The notes: a model not told the origin generated them from the sequence alone. A stretch of DNA of 19,565 bases from Gemmataceae bacterium (GCA_020847555.1 JADLBT010000287.1:1-19565), one strand, 5' to 3'. Counted from the first letter of the stretch, positions 7,312 through 15,651 are shown. Numbers and translations are program-made.

Positions 7312-7340
7312 ATTATTGTCGGGCGCACCGGGGTTGTCAA
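7312..7340 (-). promoter_or_regulatory. Sigma-70-type promoter for csrA
   Basis: On the - strand, a perfect TTGACA (7340-7335) is followed by exactly 17 bases and then AATAAT (7317-7312; five of six match TATAAT), in an AT-rich island. The start would be near 7305, giving csrA a leader of about 210 nt. Confidence 0.75.
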
Positions 7341-7348
7341 GTCCCATT

Positions 7349-7370
7349 GTCCCGAGTCAACTCCCGGGAC
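7349..7370. terminator. Bulged hairpin between the propeller gene and the csrA promoter
   Basis: On the - strand, GTCCCGGGAG, a TTGA loop and CTCGGGAC form an 8-bp stem with one bulged G. It is about 150 bases past the propeller stop and ends 8 bases before the csrA -35 box. It could be a terminator or an operator; there is no T-tract. Confidence 0.4.
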
Positions 7371-7518
7371 GGTAAACTTTTCCGGCAAACTGGATGGCCT
7401 GAAAGGCGGGACCGCGGCCCAGTAGTGCAGGGGCAAGCGACCTGGTATGCCACGGGTTCCTGGCACCGACACCAGAGGGATGAGCGGCTGGCGGCGTTCG
7501 GCTCCGGCGCGTTTCGCT

Positions 7519-8997
7519 CTATCGTCCCGGGATGTAGTTCAGCGTGTAGTGCGCCTCCGGATGGAGCAGCGGCAGGCCAGCCGCCGACCGCACGCCCGCC
7601 GCCCGCAGTTCGTGGATGTGGCCCTCCTGGAGCGGGCCGACGTACAGGCGCACGCTCTTGCCGTCCGGCGCCACGGTCACCCGGCTGATCTCCGGCGTCG
7701 TGTGGTCCACCTCCGGACTACCGTAGGTCGCCTGGTAGATATAGGTGTACGTCCGCATCTCGTAGGATTTGACGTCGCCCGCTGTCTGCGGATCGACGGG
7801 TTGGGTGAACGTCAGCTCGAACCCGTCCGGCTTCGCCCGCATCTCGTGGATCTCGAACGGCACCTTGCCGGTCCAGACGAGCCGCTCCACCGCGAACGTC
7901 TTCGGCCCGCGCGACCCCCACCCGCGGTTGGTCCCGCCGACGAAGAGCGAGCCGTCCGGGCCGAACCGCAGCGGCACGTTGCCCGACCCGAACCCCTGGC
8001 GGAACGGGAAGCACACTCCCTGGTAGCCGCCGTTCACCTTCTCCAGGAAGACGCGCATCACCGTGCTGTGCGTCTGGTCGCCGACGAACAGCTGCTTTGA
8101 GAACGGGCCGAACTTGCCGCCGCTCAGATCGCACTCGATGCCGCTGGCGGACTGGCCCATCTTGCCGAACGGGAACATCACTACCGTCGGGACGAGCTGC
8201 GGGATGCGCTTCGCCTCGACGATCATGCGACTGCCGCTCTTCGGGATGGCCGGCGCAGAACCCATGTTCTTCGCGAACGGATACCACTTGAAGCTGTCCG
8301 GGTGGCCGACGAATCCGCCCGGCCGGAGGTGCTTCAGACCGCACGTGCCGTTCCACGGCCCCTGGTTGTCGGTGTAGAACATATCCCCGTCCGCGTTGGC
8401 CCCGACTCCGCCGGGCGAGCGCACGCCGCTGCACGTCGGGATCAGCTCACCCTTCGGCGTGACGCGCACGCACCACCCGCGGAACTTGCAGTTGCTGTTG
8501 AACGACCCGGTCAGGCACAGCGCGATCCACAGGTTGCCGTCCCGGTCGAAGCGCGACCCGAAGGCGTACTCGTGGTAGTCGCCGTTGATCTCCCACCCGT
8601 CGCTGACCGTCTCAAACACGTCCGCCCTGCCGTCCCCGTTGGTGTCCTTGATCCGCGACACCTCGCCGCGCTGGGTGACGTACAGCCAGTCGCCCCTGGC
8701 CGCCAGGCCGAGGATCTCGTGCAACCCGTGGGCGAAGCGAGTGAACTTCGCCGCCTTCGGGTCAGGCGCGGTCGCACCCTCGACGAGCCAGATCTCGCCG
8801 CGGCGCGTACCGACCGCCAGCCTGCCGTCCGGCAGGATCTCCAGGGCGCCGGCCTCCAGCACCTCGCCGGGCGGGAGGTCGAAGCGCAGCAGCTTGTAGT
8901 AATCGTTCTCGGTCGGGGCCTTGCCCTTGTCCTGAGGGAGGGCAGCCGGCGCGGCGCACAGGGCGGCGGTGCAGATGAGGAGCAAGCGGTAGCGCAT
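7519..8997 (-). CDS. Secreted beta-propeller protein (PVC-type dehydrogenase-like)
   Basis: A 492-residue exported protein. The first ~21 residues are a signal peptide ([20 protein letters not shown]). Repeated propeller blades follow ([70 protein letters not shown]), as in the sorbosone/glucose dehydrogenase-like propellers common in Planctomycetota and Verrucomicrobia. The last ~110 residues form an Ig-like domain ([20 protein letters not shown]). There is no CXXCH haem motif. A GGA-type site precedes the ATG. It sits 67 bases downstream of the five-haem gene on the same strand, with a family A repeat between. Oxidation of a periplasmic sugar or alcohol with electrons passed to the cytochrome is inferred from gene order and family; no substrate is shown. 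Confidence 0.85.
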   Translation of the reverse strand: MRYRLLLICTAALCAAPAALPQDKGKAPTENDYYKLLRFDLPPGEVLEAGALEILPDGRLAVGTRRGEIWLVEGATAPDPKAAKFTRFAHGLHEILGLAARGDWLYVTQRGEVSRIKDTNGDGRADVFETVSDGWEINGDYHEYAFGSRFDRDGNLWIALCLTGSFNSNCKFRGWCVRVTPKGELIPTCSGVRSPGGVGANADGDMFYTDNQGPWNGTCGLKHLRPGGFVGHPDSFKWYPFAKNMGSAPAIPKSGSRMIVEAKRIPQLVPTVVMFPFGKMGQSASGIECDLSGGKFGPFSKQLFVGDQTHSTVMRVFLEKVNGGYQGVCFPFRQGFGSGNVPLRFGPDGSLFVGGTNRGWGSRGPKTFAVERLVWTGKVPFEIHEMRAKPDGFELTFTQPVDPQTAGDVKSYEMRTYTYIYQATYGSPEVDHTTPEISRVTVAPDGKSVRLYVGPLQEGHIHELRAAGVRSAAGLPLLHPEAHYTLNYIPGR

Positions 8998-9016
8998 GGG
9001 TGGTTCCTGCCGAAAT

Positions 9017-9046
9017 AAGGCCCACGGGATGTCACCCGTGGGCTTT
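9017..9046. repeat. Palindromic repeat family A, copy 4
   Basis: Arms GCCCACGGG (9020-9028) and CCCGTGGGC (9035-9043) with a loop ATGTCA, extended to 9017-9046 by weaker pairs. It lies between the two secreted redox genes, after the stop of the first and just before the start of the second, so it could reduce read-through or set their ratio. Confidence 0.8.
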
Positions 9047-9064
9047 GGAGTTCACCTTGGCTGG

Positions 9065-11863
9065 TTACCAGACGATTTCCTGAACGATGCGGGCCTGGTT
9101 GGCGTCGAAGCGCACCGGCACGAGCAACTCCTGCTTGCCGCCGGACTGGCGCACCACCGGCGGAGCGGCGGCGTCGATCTTCATCCGCCACTCGTTGTTG
9201 ATCCGATACCACCCGTCGCCCGCCGCCTCGATGCGGTCCCCGACGGCGGCGCGGAAGTACAGGCCGGCGATCGGCTGGTCGGTTTTCAGAGTGAGCGTGC
9301 GGCGGAGGGACGGCCCGGTTTTGCCCGCCACGGCGGTTGGGAAGTCCTCCACCGTGACGCCGCGGTACGAGTACAGGAACGTCGGCCGCTGGTCCGGCGT
9401 CAGGCGGTAGCCGTGGAACTTCTGGCCGAGTTCCTTTGCTGCCTTCGTCGGCCACGGGTCGCTGTCCTTGCCCAGGACCGCGAGTCCGGGGCCGGCGGGC
9501 AGGTGCAGGACGTTGTCGCCGAGCGGCCCCGCGAACCCGCTGCCGCGGTCGGTCCAGTGCAGGGCGGCGTCGATGAACGCCCCCTGCCAGATCATGGCCA
9601 GCCGCAGGTCGTTGGCGTCGAACGCCAGGTGGGCCTTCTCCGGATAGCCGACCCCGATCGCGCGCGGCCCGACGTCCGCCAGGAAGTTGCGATAGATGAT
9701 CGCGTCCTTGACCGGCACCAGCGGGATGGACTGGCGCTTCAGCCCGAGCGGCAGCTGCGCCTTCGCGCCGTCCGACAGGTAGACCCACAGCGCCTCGATC
9801 TGCCGGGCGGTATTCCCCCCGAACACGTCCGGGTAGAAGCTCACGCCGTTCGGCCACGACCCCGGCATGCGCGTTCCGGGGCGGAATTTCTGCGGGTCGA
9901 GCAGGTAGCGGTGGAACCAGTCGCGCCGCACCCGCTGCGTCAGAAGCGTCATGTCCATCCCCTGCACGCCCTCCGCCCTGTGCTTGTTGAAGGTGTGGCA
10001 CTTGATGCACCCGAGCGCCTCGACGCCGAGCAGCTTCCGGCCGACTCCCTTGACCCGGGCGAGCGACTGCGCGAACGCAGGTTTGGCCACCGATTCGAGC
10101 GTATCGACCGCCTCGAACGCCTTCGCCAGCGTCTCCGCCGTCCCGGCGCCGAACCCGGGCATGTGGGTGAGCATGTACGGCCGGTCGCGGCTGCCGTCGG
10201 CGAGGATCTTGCGCAGGTACTCCGGCCGGAGCTTCGTCCCGACCCCGTCCAGCGGCGGCGGGATGCGGGCCTCGTCGCCCATCTCGCGCTCCTTCGTCTC
10301 GAACGCGGCGTTCCACGGCTCCTCCGGTCCGCCCACCTTGTCGCGCTGGTGGCAGGCGTAGCAGTTGAGCGCCGTCATCGTCCGGGCGATCACCGCGCGC
10401 GGCGCCGGGGCCGCGCGCGGCAGGGGTTGCTTCGAGCGCATCGCCGCAGCCAGGGCGTCGCGCTGGGCGGCGCTGAGGGCGTAGCGCGGCACACCCGGCT
10501 TCGGGTTCACGGCGAGACACCCGGCGTTCGGCCGCAGCGCTGCCAGGGCCGGGGCGGCGGGCCGGGCAGGTGGCTGCTTGCCGCCCGCGTTCAGCGTGTG
10601 GCAGTTCGCGCACCCGACCGACGCGAACAGCTCGCGCCCCTTCTCGACCAGGACCGGATCGATCGAAAAGTCGTCGTCGCCCCCTGACGCGGGCTTCTTC
10701 GCCACCGGCGGGTTGCCCTCCGGCGTCAGGAAGACGAACCCGGTCACCGACTGGCGCCCGAGTCCCTGGCCCTCGATCTCGACGTTCAGCTCCGCGCCGC
10801 CGCCAGCGTTGAAGACGGCCGCGACCAGCCTGTGCATCCCCTTCGCCAGCTTCACGATCCCGGACGCTGTCGCCGGCGCGTGAATGCCGTCGTTGTTGAC
10901 GACGCGCTTGCCGTCGAGGAACAGCTGGCTGCCGTCGTCGCTGGTCAGGTGAAAGCGGTACTCCCCGGCCCGGTCGATGCGCAGATGGCCCTCGAACCGC
11001 AGCGCCATGTTGTTCTGGCGACGCGCCACGCCGAGGTCGAACCCACTCGCCTTGCCGGTCGCCCTGGGTTTGAGCCCGTCGAAGTCGGGCAGCTGGACCC
11101 AGCTGCCCTCGTAGTAGGCGTAGGTCAGGTTCGGCGGACCGGCCGTGTAGGCGATGCCCTGCAACAGGTAGTTGGCGACCTCGTCCGCCTCCTTGGCGGT
11201 CAGCAGCTTCGGCATGCGGCCACCGGGGCGCGTCTGGTGCGGGTTCGCGAGGAAGGCGGTCAGGCCGCCGAGGGTGTACTTCGCCTTGAGGTCGCCGAGC
11301 GGGACCGAGGTGGCGAGCCGCTTCTCGGCGTTGGCGTCCGCGTCGCGGGTGCCGTGGCAGACGACGCACCCGACCTGGTGGTACACGGTGCGACCCGAGC
11401 CGACGAGCCGGGGTTGCGGCCGTGCCGGTTTCGGCGCGCCGGTAGAGGCGAGGAAGTGGGCCAGCGCCTCGGCCGCCGCGGCGCCCTCCCGGGCGGGCAG
11501 GCCGCCCAGCACGTCGGGCATGACAGTGCCCGACTTGGCTGCGTGCGGGTTGGCGAGGAATCGACGCAGGTAGCTGCGCCGCAGTCGGGCACCCACCCCG
11601 TCAAGGATGGGAGCCTGCCGCGGAACGATGAGGGCGGCGCGGGCCGCATCCATCTGGTGACAGCTGACGCAGTTCAGTTCGCCGAGCAGGAGCTGCCCGC
11701 CCGCGCCCGCGTCGGCCTTCGGGCTGGTGAAGAACCGCTCGAAGCCGGGCACAACGGCATGGTCCGCCTCGCCGGCGAGCCCCGCCGGTCCGGAAAGCAG
11801 GATCAGGACGAGCGCCGGCAGGCCGTGCAGGCGCAACGCGCGTTTCGGTCGGAACGGAGGCAT
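9065..11863 (-). CDS. Secreted five-haem cytochrome c with PA14 domain
   Basis: A 932-residue exported protein with five CXXCH haem sites: CVSCH (C65, C68, H69), CVVCH (C166-H170), CANCH (C418-H422), CYACH (C501-H505) and CIKCH (C619-H623). MP motifs at M115, M217, M568 and M666 are likely distal haem ligands for four of them. A PA14 domain (about 245-378; YYEGSWVQLPDFD, GEYRFHLTSDDGSQLFLDG) sits between haems two and three; such domains often bind carbohydrate. The last ~260 residues (e.g. YRNFLADVGPRAIGVGYPEK) form a beta-rich region that I cannot name. The ATG at 11863 is chosen because a GGAG site precedes it and a signal peptide follows (LHGLPALVLILLSGPAGLAG); the frame stays open far upstream without coding character. 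A promoter candidate lies 54 bases upstream. Confidence 0.88.
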   Translation of the reverse strand: MPPFRPKRALRLHGLPALVLILLSGPAGLAGEADHAVVPGFERFFTSPKADAGAGGQLLLGELNCVSCHQMDAARAALIVPRQAPILDGVGARLRRSYLRRFLANPHAAKSGTVMPDVLGGLPAREGAAAAEALAHFLASTGAPKPARPQPRLVGSGRTVYHQVGCVVCHGTRDADANAEKRLATSVPLGDLKAKYTLGGLTAFLANPHQTRPGGRMPKLLTAKEADEVANYLLQGIAYTAGPPNLTYAYYEGSWVQLPDFDGLKPRATGKASGFDLGVARRQNNMALRFEGHLRIDRAGEYRFHLTSDDGSQLFLDGKRVVNNDGIHAPATASGIVKLAKGMHRLVAAVFNAGGGAELNVEIEGQGLGRQSVTGFVFLTPEGNPPVAKKPASGGDDDFSIDPVLVEKGRELFASVGCANCHTLNAGGKQPPARPAAPALAALRPNAGCLAVNPKPGVPRYALSAAQRDALAAAMRSKQPLPRAAPAPRAVIARTMTALNCYACHQRDKVGGPEEPWNAAFETKEREMGDEARIPPPLDGVGTKLRPEYLRKILADGSRDRPYMLTHMPGFGAGTAETLAKAFEAVDTLESVAKPAFAQSLARVKGVGRKLLGVEALGCIKCHTFNKHRAEGVQGMDMTLLTQRVRRDWFHRYLLDPQKFRPGTRMPGSWPNGVSFYPDVFGGNTARQIEALWVYLSDGAKAQLPLGLKRQSIPLVPVKDAIIYRNFLADVGPRAIGVGYPEKAHLAFDANDLRLAMIWQGAFIDAALHWTDRGSGFAGPLGDNVLHLPAGPGLAVLGKDSDPWPTKAAKELGQKFHGYRLTPDQRPTFLYSYRGVTVEDFPTAVAGKTGPSLRRTLTLKTDQPIAGLYFRAAVGDRIEAAGDGWYRINNEWRMKIDAAAPPVVRQSGGKQELLVPVRFDANQARIVQEIVW

Positions 11864-12196
11864 GCGAAGGATCTCCGCCAAGGCGGGAAGGTCGAAGGCA
11901 GGCAATCCAGGCATGAGTTTACAGGATGGCGGGAGGTTTTCCAACCGGGTATCCGGCGCTGGCGGGCGAATAGCACGACCGGCGCATCCGGCAAACGCGG
12001 TACAACCATCCGCGAGGGCCGCGTCGAACCGCACCGCCGGCGCAACCGTCCCCGGCGCCGTGAAGCGTGCGAGCCGCAATACCGACTTGAACCAGTAAGA
12101 TCGGCGGTCCCCGCCCGGAGGTGGACGAAACCCCTCACGAGGACCGTACACAGCGGTACGCGCCGCGCTACGCGAGCGCTTGCGGAGGATGGCACG
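11864..12196. other. Divergent gap between the cytochrome and TIGR03000 genes
   Basis: This 333-base stretch separates two divergent genes. It holds a plausible - strand promoter (11917-11945). No clear + strand promoter, repeat or RNA gene was seen; the open frames crossing it are extensions of neighbours without coding character. Confidence 0.5.
11917..11945 (-). promoter_or_regulatory. Candidate promoter for the five-haem cytochrome gene
   Basis: On the - strand, TTGGAA (11945-11940), 17 bases, then TAAACT (11922-11917). Each box matches consensus at four of six positions and the spacing is ideal. The predicted start near 11910 gives a leader of about 47 nt before the ATG at 11863. Confidence 0.45.
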
Positions 12197-12865
12197 ATGA
12201 GTCCGACCCTGTTCCTGGTGGCCGCCGGCTGGATGGCCGGGGCACACCCCACCCACACGGCCCCGGGGCCGCACTTCGTGCCGGCCCACGCCGCCGCCGC
12301 GCTTCCGGTCACGAATGGCTGCGCGGGGTGCAACGGCTGTGAATTCCAGGGCGGGTGCGCCGGTCGATGCAAGCACTGGCGGCGGCGCGGCTGCCGCGCC
12401 GGGCTGCTGCGCGGGCGCATCGCCGCGCTGCTGTTCTGGCGCAGAGCGGCCTGTGGCTGTGGCGTCGAGTGTGGGTGTGGCACGATGGGGCGGGGGCACT
12501 CCGGCGGCGGATGCGCCGGCGGTTGCCGCGCGATGCTTCCCGGCGCCGCGCCGATGCTCGGTCCGGTCGTCCGGTACTCCACGCAGGAACCGCCGGTTCC
12601 GGTCCAGCGCATCGCATTCGTGCCGGAATCTTCCGTCGCCACGCTGCTCATCGAGCATCCGTCTGGCGTCCGCCTCTTCGTGGACGAACGGCCGGTGGAT
12701 GCCACCGGCACCCGCACGACCTTCCACACGCCGCCGCTGGAGCCGGGCGCGACGTATTTCTACGACGTTCGGATCGAGTTGGTCAGGGGCGGCCAGGCGG
12801 TGACGGAGAGTCGGCGCGTGGTGCTGCGTGCCGGGGCCGCGGCGGTGGCCTCGTTCCCGCGCTGA
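12197..12865 (+). CDS. Cysteine-rich exported protein with planctomycete TIGR03000 domain
   Basis: A 222-residue protein in two parts. After a signal-like N-terminus (MSPTLFLVAAGWMAGAHP) comes a Gly/Cys-rich stretch (about 40-112) with 12 cysteines in motifs such as CAGCNGC, CGCGVECGCG and CAGGC. The C-terminal ~70 residues match the planctomycete TIGR03000 domain: GVRLFVDERPVDATGTRTTF, TPPLEPGATYFYDVRIELVR and a closing VVLRAGAA. The domain is a small beta-sandwich of unknown role, often in exported or envelope proteins. The ATG at 12197 follows GGAGG with good spacing; the frame is open far upstream but only as an antisense reading of the cytochrome gene. It stands alone on the + strand between two - strand units. 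A metal-binding or disulphide-linked envelope role is inferred from the cysteines only. Confidence 0.8.
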   Translation: MSPTLFLVAAGWMAGAHPTHTAPGPHFVPAHAAAALPVTNGCAGCNGCEFQGGCAGRCKHWRRRGCRAGLLRGRIAALLFWRRAACGCGVECGCGTMGRGHSGGGCAGGCRAMLPGAAPMLGPVVRYSTQEPPVPVQRIAFVPESSVATLLIEHPSGVRLFVDERPVDATGTRTTFHTPPLEPGATYFYDVRIELVRGGQAVTESRRVVLRAGAAAVASFPR

Positions 12866-12897
12866 CGCAGGAGCAGGGAGGCGAGTGCAGGTTCCTC

Positions 12898-12925
12898 AAA
12901 GCTCACGGGTGGCGGCCTGTGGGGC
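12898..12925. repeat. Palindromic repeat family A, copy 5 (decayed)
   Basis: AAAGCTCACGGG, GGCGG and CCTGTGGGGC match the minus-strand form of the repeat with about four substitutions, so the stem is imperfect. It lies 33 bases after the TIGR03000 stop, in the convergent gap 12866-13128, which holds nothing else recognisable. Confidence 0.5.
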
Positions 12926-13128
12926 AAATCTCCAGCACCTGGTCCACGGACGGCGGCCCGTGGACCTTGATAGATCCACCCTTCCCGCCGCCCGCCCGGT
13001 TCTTCGTTGACCCGGCGGCCCCGGGGGCGGCAAGTTCAAGAAACCAGAGCAGTTCGCCGTTGCGTTGCGCTCGGGCGCACGCAACCCAGCCACACCACAT
13101 CTGGTACGCGGAAGGCCGAAGGGGTCAA

Positions 13129-14319
13129 TCATGCCGGCTGGAAATCGTTGGCTCCCGTTGGACTGAGCAGGTCCGCGGTAATCCCCGCGCTGTCCTTCAG
13201 ATCAGACGCATCGAGCAGGAAGAGGTGGTTGGTTCGGGTGTCGGGGTCGCCGCCGGTGAAAAGGATCCACTGGCGATCCGGCGTCAGCTGGGGATGGAAA
13301 TGCGCCTTCTGCCCTCCCCCATAGGTGGGCCAGCTCCCGGTCAGGCGAAGCCACTCGTTGCCCTTTTCCCTGTCTGCCCGTACCAGCGCCCACAGGTCGT
13401 GGACCTCGAACCGATCCCAGGCAGACGAGTTCTCGTAGAGCCAGAGGCGGCCCTCCGGGTCGCGCCCTGTGTGGATGTACTGAAAGTGCTCGGGAAAGGG
13501 GATTTCAAACCGGCAGCGCGTGAACGGGTCGTACAGCCCAGTGACCTGGACCTCCGGCACCTCGTAGACGATGCCGCGGCGCGTGACCTGGCAATGAACC
13601 GGGTGCCCGCGGACGCCGGGGTCGCCCTCGCGCAGCGGCACGATTCGGCCACTGGTCAGGTCGGTCAGGAGCATGCCAGGGTGGTCGGCCGGATGCGTGA
13701 CCACGAAATGCTCGTTGTCGTAGGCGGTGACGTGGAAGATGGCACTGTCGATCCGGCAAAGGATGCGGTGCTCGCCTGTGTCGAAGTGGTAGGCAGCCAC
13801 GGCCGCCCCTCGGCAGGGTTGGCCCCAGATACTGCCGCGCGGCGTGTGGATGTAGACCAGCCACTGGCCATCGGGCGTCGTATCGTTCTGCCCGTAGGGT
13901 TCGCGGTCCTCCGGGATCGCGAACAGCAGTCGGTCCTCCAGCGTGGCCACATTCACCGAGCGAACCGCGTTGCCGTCGAAGTAGATGACCAGTCCGCGGA
14001 CGACGTTCAGGACGCTGCGGTGGTCCCGCACGCCGCGGCCGGAATCGACGCACCACGGCCGCCAGTGCGTGTCCGGGTGCCTGGCAGCGGTCAGCTGCGT
14101 GGATTCGCCCGTTGCCAGGTCCAGTCGGTGCAACTGCACCTCGCCGCCGGCCGCGCGATGGTAGACCAGATATCGACCCTCGCGGGTGATGCTGGGGGTG
14201 TAGAAATAGAGGGGGTAGGTGAACCCCTCGCCGCCGGTCAGCTGCACCGCGCGCCGGCCCGTTTCCGGCGCGTGCTGGCGCCGGAAACGGCTCGACAGCG
14301 GCAAGGCGGTTCCATGCAT
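13129..14319 (-). CDS. Oligogalacturonate lyase-like beta-propeller protein (PL22-like)
   Basis: A 396-residue propeller protein with TolB-like blades (SITREGRYLVYHRA, TTPDGQWLVYIHTP, LTPDRQWILFTGGDPDTRT). The length and the motif GGGQKAHFHP (Q337, H340, H342) suggest oligogalacturonate lyase, whose known structure binds Mn with one Gln and three His, two of them in a Q-x-x-H-x-H arrangement. H283 (YIHTG) is a candidate third His, and H239/H242 lie where a catalytic His is expected. The enzyme would cleave short pectin fragments by beta-elimination. There is no signal peptide, so it would act in the cytoplasm. The ATG at 14319 lies 15 bases after the stop of the PQQ-like gene, with only a weak site (GGGAAC). 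No other pectin gene is visible, so another TolB-like role is possible. Confidence 0.7.
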   Translation of the reverse strand: MHGTALPLSSRFRRQHAPETGRRAVQLTGGEGFTYPLYFYTPSITREGRYLVYHRAAGGEVQLHRLDLATGESTQLTAARHPDTHWRPWCVDSGRGVRDHRSVLNVVRGLVIYFDGNAVRSVNVATLEDRLLFAIPEDREPYGQNDTTPDGQWLVYIHTPRGSIWGQPCRGAAVAAYHFDTGEHRILCRIDSAIFHVTAYDNEHFVVTHPADHPGMLLTDLTSGRIVPLREGDPGVRGHPVHCQVTRRGIVYEVPEVQVTGLYDPFTRCRFEIPFPEHFQYIHTGRDPEGRLWLYENSSAWDRFEVHDLWALVRADREKGNEWLRLTGSWPTYGGGQKAHFHPQLTPDRQWILFTGGDPDTRTNHLFLLDASDLKDSAGITADLLSPTGANDFQPA

Positions 14320-14334
14320 GGGGAGTTCCCGCGC

Positions 14335-15651
14335 TCACTTCCCGCCCTGGCTGAAGGCGTAGAGCGCCTTGAAGCCGCGAACGTAGATCCTCCCGTTGGA
14401 GACGACCGGCGAAGCGGTGATCTCATCCGGCAGCCGGTTGACCGCCAGCACCTGGAACCGCGGCCCGGCCTTGACGACGGTGATGGTGCCGTCGCGGGCG
14501 GTGAGGTAGATCTTGCCGTCGGCGTAGACTGGCGAGGCGCGGTAGCGGGCGGCGTGCAGCTTCTCGTAATACACCTCCTTGCCGGTCCGCGCCTCCAGAC
14601 AGATCAGGGCGCCCGTCTCCCGCTGCCACTGTCGGCAGAGGTAGACCAGGCCGTCACGCACCAGCGGGCAGGGCACGTCGGGTGTCCGAGAAAGTACCTC
14701 GCCCTTGCCGGGCGGCAACCGCCACTGCTCGAAGGGACTGCCGGTTACGACCTTTCCTTTCGCCGCCGACTTGACGGCGACGACGGGACCGTGCTTGGCG
14801 GTGGGCACGATGATTAACTCGGCCGTCACCGCCGGGCTGGCGACGAAGCGGAGCGTGTTGTCGTAGCGGCTCTTGAGATTGAGGTCGCCCAGTCGCCAGA
14901 CCTCGCTGCCGTCGGTCAGTCGATGGGCCGTCGTGTAGTCGCAGCCGTGGACGACCAGGTACTCCTCCTTGCCGTTGCTCCAGACGACGGGTGAGGCGTA
15001 AGAATGCTGGCCCTCGAAGTCGCCGTCCGTGGGGCGCTGGGCCTTCCACACCTCCCGGCCGGTGGCCTTGTCCAGGGCGATGACCCACCAACCGCCGGCA
15101 TGCAGCAGCGAGACGTAGAGTCGATCGCCGTGGAGCACGGGCGTGACGTGCATGCCGTGCTGGATGTCGAACTTCCCGTAGCGCTCCTGAGCGTTGAACT
15201 GCCAGACGACCTTGCCCTGGAAATCACAGCAGGCGAAATCGCCCGTGCCAAAGAAGACGTAGACGTGCTTGCCATCCGTGCTGGGCGAGGCCGAGGCCTG
15301 ATTGCCCTCGTCGCGAAAGAACCGTTTCTTGCTGGCGCCGAGTTTGGTCCGCCACAGTTGCTTGCCTTCGGTGCTGAGGCAGAGCAGCACCAGTTCCTCG
15401 CCGTCTTCACTGCTCAGGAAGATTTTCTCGCCCCAGATGATCGGCGTGGCTCCGCCCATGCCCGGCAGGGGGAGTTTCCAGACGAGGTTCTTGCTCGCGC
15501 CGAATTCGGCGGGGAGGTTGGTCTCGCGGCTGATGCCGTCGCTGTTCGGGCCGCGCCACTGCGGCCAGTTCTCGGCACGCGCGCCAACGGCCCCCAGCGA
15601 CAACAGAGCCCCCAGGATGAGCAACCAGCGAGCAACAGGGTGACAGTGCAT
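14335..15651 (-). CDS. Secreted PQQ-like beta-propeller protein
   Basis: A 438-residue exported protein. A signal peptide (WLLILGALLSLGAVGARA) is followed by NWPQWRGPNSDGIS, the usual opening of planctomycete PQQ-like propellers. Blades repeat as LVLLCLSTEGKQLWRTKLG, VIALDKATGREVWKAQ, ICLEARTGKEVYYEKL and SPVVSNGRIYVRGFKALYAF, the alternating pattern of PQQ/BamB-type proteins. Such proteins can be scaffolds or quinoprotein dehydrogenases; I see no clear PQQ-binding disulphide or catalytic set, so enzyme activity is not claimed. AAGGA lies eight bases before the ATG. It is first in a pair with the lyase-like gene (15 bases between) and is read from the divergent promoter region shared with the haemoglobin gene. 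Confidence 0.85.
   Translation of the reverse strand: MHCHPVARWLLILGALLSLGAVGARAENWPQWRGPNSDGISRETNLPAEFGASKNLVWKLPLPGMGGATPIIWGEKIFLSSEDGEELVLLCLSTEGKQLWRTKLGASKKRFFRDEGNQASASPSTDGKHVYVFFGTGDFACCDFQGKVVWQFNAQERYGKFDIQHGMHVTPVLHGDRLYVSLLHAGGWWVIALDKATGREVWKAQRPTDGDFEGQHSYASPVVWSNGKEEYLVVHGCDYTTAHRLTDGSEVWRLGDLNLKSRYDNTLRFVASPAVTAELIIVPTAKHGPVVAVKSAAKGKVVTGSPFEQWRLPPGKGEVLSRTPDVPCPLVRDGLVYLCRQWQRETGALICLEARTGKEVYYEKLHAARYRASPVYADGKIYLTARDGTITVVKAGPRFQVLAVNRLPDEITASPVVSNGRIYVRGFKALYAFSQGGK

Larger units (their letters stand above)
7094..7518. other. csrA leader and promoter region (gene-free)
   Basis: This 425-base gap on the - strand runs from the propeller gene's stop to the csrA start. It holds a hairpin (7349-7370), a strong promoter (7312-7340) and a predicted csrA leader of about 210 bases. 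On the + strand there are tiny open frames, including a 9-codon one with a good ribosome site (7273-7302), but nothing supports them as genes. 7371-7518 shows nothing recognisable. Confidence 0.6.

Noticed and set aside
7303..7425. 40-codon + strand frame with a vague likeness to planctomycete lipoprotein repeats (GTVNFSGK)
   Set aside because: The likeness is a few residues, there is no ribosome site, and it overlaps the csrA promoter on the other strand.
8511..11369. 952-residue frame antisense-shifted across the cytochrome gene
   Set aside because: The correct frame shows five CXXCH motifs and PA14; this one is low-complexity Arg/Ala/Gly.
12355..14817. 820-residue + strand frame across the lyase and PQQ-like genes
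   Set aside because: Antisense to two genes with clear propeller motifs; no domain seen.
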